From NCBI GenBank assembly GCA_002365855.1, contig DFAP01000008.1, forward strand, positions 1-8,123: a stretch of 8,123 bases of DNA, given 5' to 3'. Position numbers and translations under genes: made by a program. This DNA comes from Pelotomaculum sp. UBA3103. Its GTDB lineage: Bacteria > Bacillota > Desulfotomaculia > Desulfotomaculales > Pelotomaculaceae. The notes beneath the pieces were generated by a model, which saw only the letters and a program-made list of their open reading frames with translations, was not told the DNA's origin and did no database searches. Shown here in pieces: positions 5,681 through 8,123 of this stretch (the stretch's first letter is position 1; each line of letters opens with the position of its first letter).

Positions 5681-6379
5681 TTACTTGTCCATTGCCTCTG
5701 TTTTTAGTTCCTGTGGCATTTTCTCAATCGCGTATCTTAAGGCCGTGCGGGGCATTATTTTTTTATTCTTCACAACATAATCAAATACTTCTTTTTGGTT
5801 GTTGCGGCTGGCTTCTTTGAGCATCCAGCCATAGCCCTTCTGGACCAGGTCATCTTTGTCTAACAAGAGAATATCGGCAATCTCAAAAATATCTTTTAAG
5901 AACTTCCCCTGCTTGGCGGGTATGATGAGAGATACCGCAGACGCGCGGCGCATCCAGCGGTTTTCTGATTTTGCCCATTTTTTCAAAACGGACAAATATT
6001 GCGGGTACATTTCAATAAAAGCGCCGACTGTGTGATTGCAAAGGGTATCGCACGACGCCCAGTTGCTGACGTAACTATTTACCCATTTTTCAAATACTGC
6101 AAAATCCCCCGGTTCATATTCTTTGCGGATATAATACGACCAGTTACAGGCGATAAACGATTCTTCCATGTAACCCGATTGCCAAAGTTCTTCGCAGCAA
6201 CTAAAAATTTCAGTTTTGCTTTTACCTTTAATGTTCTTAAAATGTTCTTTGCCAATTCTACTTACAACTGCGGTCTTAACGCCGTAAAACTTAATTTTTT
6301 CTTTGAAAAATCTTTGTCCTGTTTCCTTTGTGTGTTCATCACTGTTTTCCTTCAATTCCTGGCGGATTTTTTCAATCAC
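5681..6379 (-). CDS. AlkD-like DNA alkylation repair protein (HEAT-like repeats)
   Basis: DNA glycosylase of the AlkD/AlkC superfamily, built from HEAT-like helical repeats, that removes bulky or charged alkylpurines. Seen: KFYGVKTAVV (30-39), the NWASCDTLCNH block (106-116), ENRWMRRASAVSLI (139-152), KGYGWMLKEAS (181-191) and MPRTALRYAIEKMP (209-222), spaced as in AlkD. Trp107, Asp111 and Trp185 sit two residues before the known catalytic-cleft Trp109, Asp113 and Trp187 of Bacillus cereus AlkD. Arg145 is the likely partner of its Arg148. The key residues thus look intact, and 232 aa is normal. The start is a GTG at 6379-6377 with AGGTG 7 nt upstream. It follows the DUF3795 gene by 34 nt. Residue equivalences are from memory of the family. 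Confidence 0.9.
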   Translation of the reverse strand: MIEKIRQELKENSDEHTKETGQRFFKEKIKFYGVKTAVVSRIGKEHFKNIKGKSKTEIFSCCEELWQSGYMEESFIACNWSYYIRKEYEPGDFAVFEKWVNSYVSNWASCDTLCNHTVGAFIEMYPQYLSVLKKWAKSENRWMRRASAVSLIIPAKQGKFLKDIFEIADILLLDKDDLVQKGYGWMLKEASRNNQKEVFDYVVKNKKIMPRTALRYAIEKMPQELKTEAMDK

Positions 6380-6413
6380 ACTGTTTCACCTGCATTTTCA
6401 CCTCTAAATTTAA

Positions 6414-6824
6414 TTACCTCTGAAAACCGCAAATACTGCACTTTTTATTATGCACACAGATGAGGCTGCCGCATTTTTCACATGCCCATCTCTTGTTTTC
6501 GGCCACCATAAACCTGTCAATACCCGTGTCTTTTATCATATTTAAATTATCGATCATGCTCATATCATATTTTATCCTGTATCTCTTATCAAGCTGTCTT
6601 AACCTAGCGCACGGAAATTTCTCGCAGGAAAAGCAGTAACCGCTGCTGCCTGCTCTTAGCTCTTCGCAGTTTCTGATTCTGCAAATCATACAGTACTTAA
6701 ATATCATTTCGTCAGTGCTGCCGCAGCCAGGGCACTTTTCCCTGTCACGCAGGTAAGCCCTACAAACGCCGCAATTCATGCCGCAGGGGGCTATTATTGT
6801 TTTATCAATTTTTGTCGTATACAC
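6414..6824 (-). CDS. DUF3795 Cys-rich protein, probable zinc binder
   Basis: A DUF3795-type protein, family of unknown function, recognised by APCGMNCGVCRAYL near the N-terminus, followed by KCPGCG, YCMICRIRNC and a YCFSCEKFPC block. The C-terminus adds a second cluster, ACEKCG...CVHNKKCSICG, resembling a zinc ribbon. There are 16 cysteines in 136 residues. An ATG at 6833-6831 directly touches the Shine-Dalgarno sequence GGAAGG, so the GTG at 6824-6822, 9 nt downstream of it, is the more likely start. It lies 35 nt after the acyltransferase gene and 34 nt before the alkD-like gene, suggesting one transcript. Its role is unknown; metal binding is inferred from cysteine spacing alone. Confidence 0.88.
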   Translation of the reverse strand: MYTTKIDKTIIAPCGMNCGVCRAYLRDREKCPGCGSTDEMIFKYCMICRIRNCEELRAGSSGYCFSCEKFPCARLRQLDKRYRIKYDMSMIDNLNMIKDTGIDRFMVAENKRWACEKCGSLICVHNKKCSICGFQR

Positions 6825-6859
6825 TTTAATCATCCTTCCGGAAACTCGGTAAACAAACT

Positions 6860-7990
6860 TTATGAGAATATTTTACGTAGAAAACCTATCCGTCTAATCA
6901 AGGACGAAAATATAAAACTTGCTGTAACCGCTATAGACGATATAATAAGAAATTTTAGTATCGGGTAAAGCTGATGTCTCTTAAGCAAAATCGATACACT
7001 TATAAGAATAGGGGCGTGGAAAACGAAGACACCGAACGCGTTATCTGAGAGAAACTTCTGAAAAGAGCTTTGTCTATTGTATTTGTGCTTAAAAATACCT
7101 ATAAGGCCGATTATTACCGCCACGCAGAAAAAGGACTCCCAGAGAGCATAGACAAAAGCCTGCCAGTTTAAACCGCCGTTAATTAAAAAAATCCCTTGCG
7201 CCGGACCGCCAAAAAACATGAGAAACATCCAGAGCGGCAGGCCGACCATAAATGCCGCAGCGAACCACCTTTTCCCCATTTTATAGTCAATTAGATCAAA
7301 AATACCGTATCTGTATGACACTATTCCCGCGCAAAACATGATTATATATGCGGAAAAGTAGCCGAGCTGCAGGTTTGCCACATCCGTGCCTATCGGGAAA
7401 GCCAGCCGGGCGGCGAATGCGACGACTGTAATGATAAAAACCAGCAGCAGCACGTTTTTAACAGAAATATCAAATTTAATATTAAGGCTGAAATTGCCGA
7501 ACGCTTTTTTGAATAATACGTAGATAAAGGTAAAGATCAAAAGCACCTGCGCAAACCAGAGGGGGCCTGTCCAAGAAATAAAATTAAGCGATTTTATACC
7601 CTGCAAATAGTAATTTGCCATTTCAACTTCAGGATGCGATAACTTTACGCAGACCGGATTGATTATAAACATATATACGATAAGTGGTATCCCAAGCCTG
7701 CAGATCCGGCCTGAAATAAAACGCCCCGTGCCTTTCGCCTCAAGGCTGCCGGGCACGAAATACCCGGAGTTCATGAACAGCAGCGACATGAAATAGGCTT
7801 GGGTAAGCGACAGGCAGAGTGCGAAAAAGAGCGTTGATACAAAGTCCACACTCTCGTTCTCTTTATAGTACCAGCTGCCAAGCCCGCTGTATGTGACGGC
7901 GGTGTGCACGAGCACAACAAATATGATCATCAGGGCGCGCAGGTTATCAATATAAGCCAGCCTGGAGGCTTGTCCTTTATTTCCTGCCAT
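6860..7990 (-). CDS. Acyltransferase-3 family integral membrane protein
   Basis: Multi-pass membrane O-acyltransferase of the acyltransferase-3 (OafA/OatA/glucan-modifying) family, which moves acetyl or other acyl groups onto cell-surface sugars or peptidoglycan. The N-terminus RLAYIDNLRALMIIFVVLVH contains the family Arg-x10-His signature (Arg18, His29). GPLWFAQ (142-148) and the late FVFHAPIL (322-329) are also typical. About ten hydrophobic helices can be placed near 17-35, 50-78, 99-115, 142-160, 178-198, 208-226, 242-261, 276-300, 317-336 and 344-365. At 376 aa it is a bare membrane domain with no added SGNH hydrolase domain. The ATG has GGGGGAG 7 nt upstream. It appears to be the first gene of the acyltransferase-DUF3795-alkD run. 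The substrate cannot be told from sequence. Confidence 0.92.
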   Translation of the reverse strand: MAGNKGQASRLAYIDNLRALMIIFVVLVHTAVTYSGLGSWYYKENESVDFVSTLFFALCLSLTQAYFMSLLFMNSGYFVPGSLEAKGTGRFISGRICRLGIPLIVYMFIINPVCVKLSHPEVEMANYYLQGIKSLNFISWTGPLWFAQVLLIFTFIYVLFKKAFGNFSLNIKFDISVKNVLLLVFIITVVAFAARLAFPIGTDVANLQLGYFSAYIIMFCAGIVSYRYGIFDLIDYKMGKRWFAAAFMVGLPLWMFLMFFGGPAQGIFLINGGLNWQAFVYALWESFFCVAVIIGLIGIFKHKYNRQSSFQKFLSDNAFGVFVFHAPILISVSILLKRHQLYPILKFLIISSIAVTASFIFSSLIRRIGFLRKIFS

Positions 7991-8073
7991 ATAGTCTCTC
8001 CCCCGATTAAAACTACCATGCTTTACCAGACAACTAATTAATAAACCAGCACTAAAGTATTCTGCTTCCCTTC

Positions 8074-8102
8074 AAGCACACGAGAACCGTCCCCGTGTGC
8101 TT
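8074..8102. repeat. REP-like hairpin with a GAACCGTCCCC core
   Basis: Perfect 9-bp arms AAGCACACG (8074-8082) and CGTGTGCTT (8094-8102) enclose an 11-nt loop AGAACCGTCCC. Short hairpins with this GGGACGGTTC core are, from memory, scattered in many copies in Peptococcaceae and related genomes, often near REP-associated tyrosine (IS200-like) transposases. No T-run follows on either strand, so a terminator is unlikely. Only one copy lies in the window, and the element may continue past the right edge. Confidence 0.6.
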
Positions 8103-8123
8103 AGTGATCACCTGTTATCAAAA

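Noticed and set aside
5363..5707. Plus-strand open frame of 114 codons over the pseudogene region
   Set aside because: It is antisense to the quinone reductase remnant and to the start of the hydrolase, has no RBS, and its residues match no family; the minus-strand frame carries the recognisable motifs.
8074..8102. Hairpin as a terminator for a gene to the right
   Set aside because: No T-run follows on either strand, and the loop sequence fits a dispersed repeat better.

Overview
The window looks like a stretch of chromosome from a low-to-moderate GC Gram-positive bacterium (Firmicutes/Clostridia; a Desulfotomaculum/Pelotomaculum-like Peptococcaceae is my best guess, by inference only). Supporting signs are strong G-rich Shine-Dalgarno sequences, frequent TTG and GTG starts, sigma-A type TTGACA promoters, a YtrA-type GntR regulator, and a REP-like hairpin with a GAACCGTCCCC core that I recall from such genomes. 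All genes are on the minus strand, so the transcription order runs from the right end of the window to the left.

Right part (8123 to about 4786): a REP-like hairpin at the edge, then a membrane acyltransferase-3 protein, a Cys-rich DUF3795 protein and an AlkD-like DNA alkylation repair protein. These three are closely spaced (about 34-35 nt gaps). After alkD lies a decayed N-terminal piece of an NAD(P)H quinone oxidoreductase (flavodoxin-like fold) with at least three in-frame stops. It runs straight into an isochorismatase-family cysteine hydrolase, which is followed 51 nt later by a TcmP/LCM-type SAM methyltransferase. This half reads as accessory, partly eroded sequence.

Middle part (about 3970 to 1290): a MarR regulator with its own promoter, then an ArsA/Get3-type ATPase with a C-terminal HSP20-like domain, an SRPBCC (START-like) lipid/ligand-binding-fold protein and a second isochorismatase-family hydrolase. 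Two similar dyads of the form TATTWCG-N5-CGAA lie just downstream of the marR -10 box and directly on the arsA start-site region. This suggests that the MarR protein controls both its own gene and the arsA-led operon. It is the most coherent system in the window.

Left part (740 to 1): a non-coding stretch, then a sigma-A promoter overlapping a perfect 9-6-9 palindrome in front of a YtrA-type GntR regulator gene. The 3' end of that gene overlaps the start of a truncated membrane or exported protein that runs off the left edge. The conserved N-terminus of this GntR protein extends upstream of every canonical start codon, so the start is either non-standard or damaged.

I found no tRNA, rRNA, CRISPR array, intact insertion sequence or convincing intrinsic terminator.
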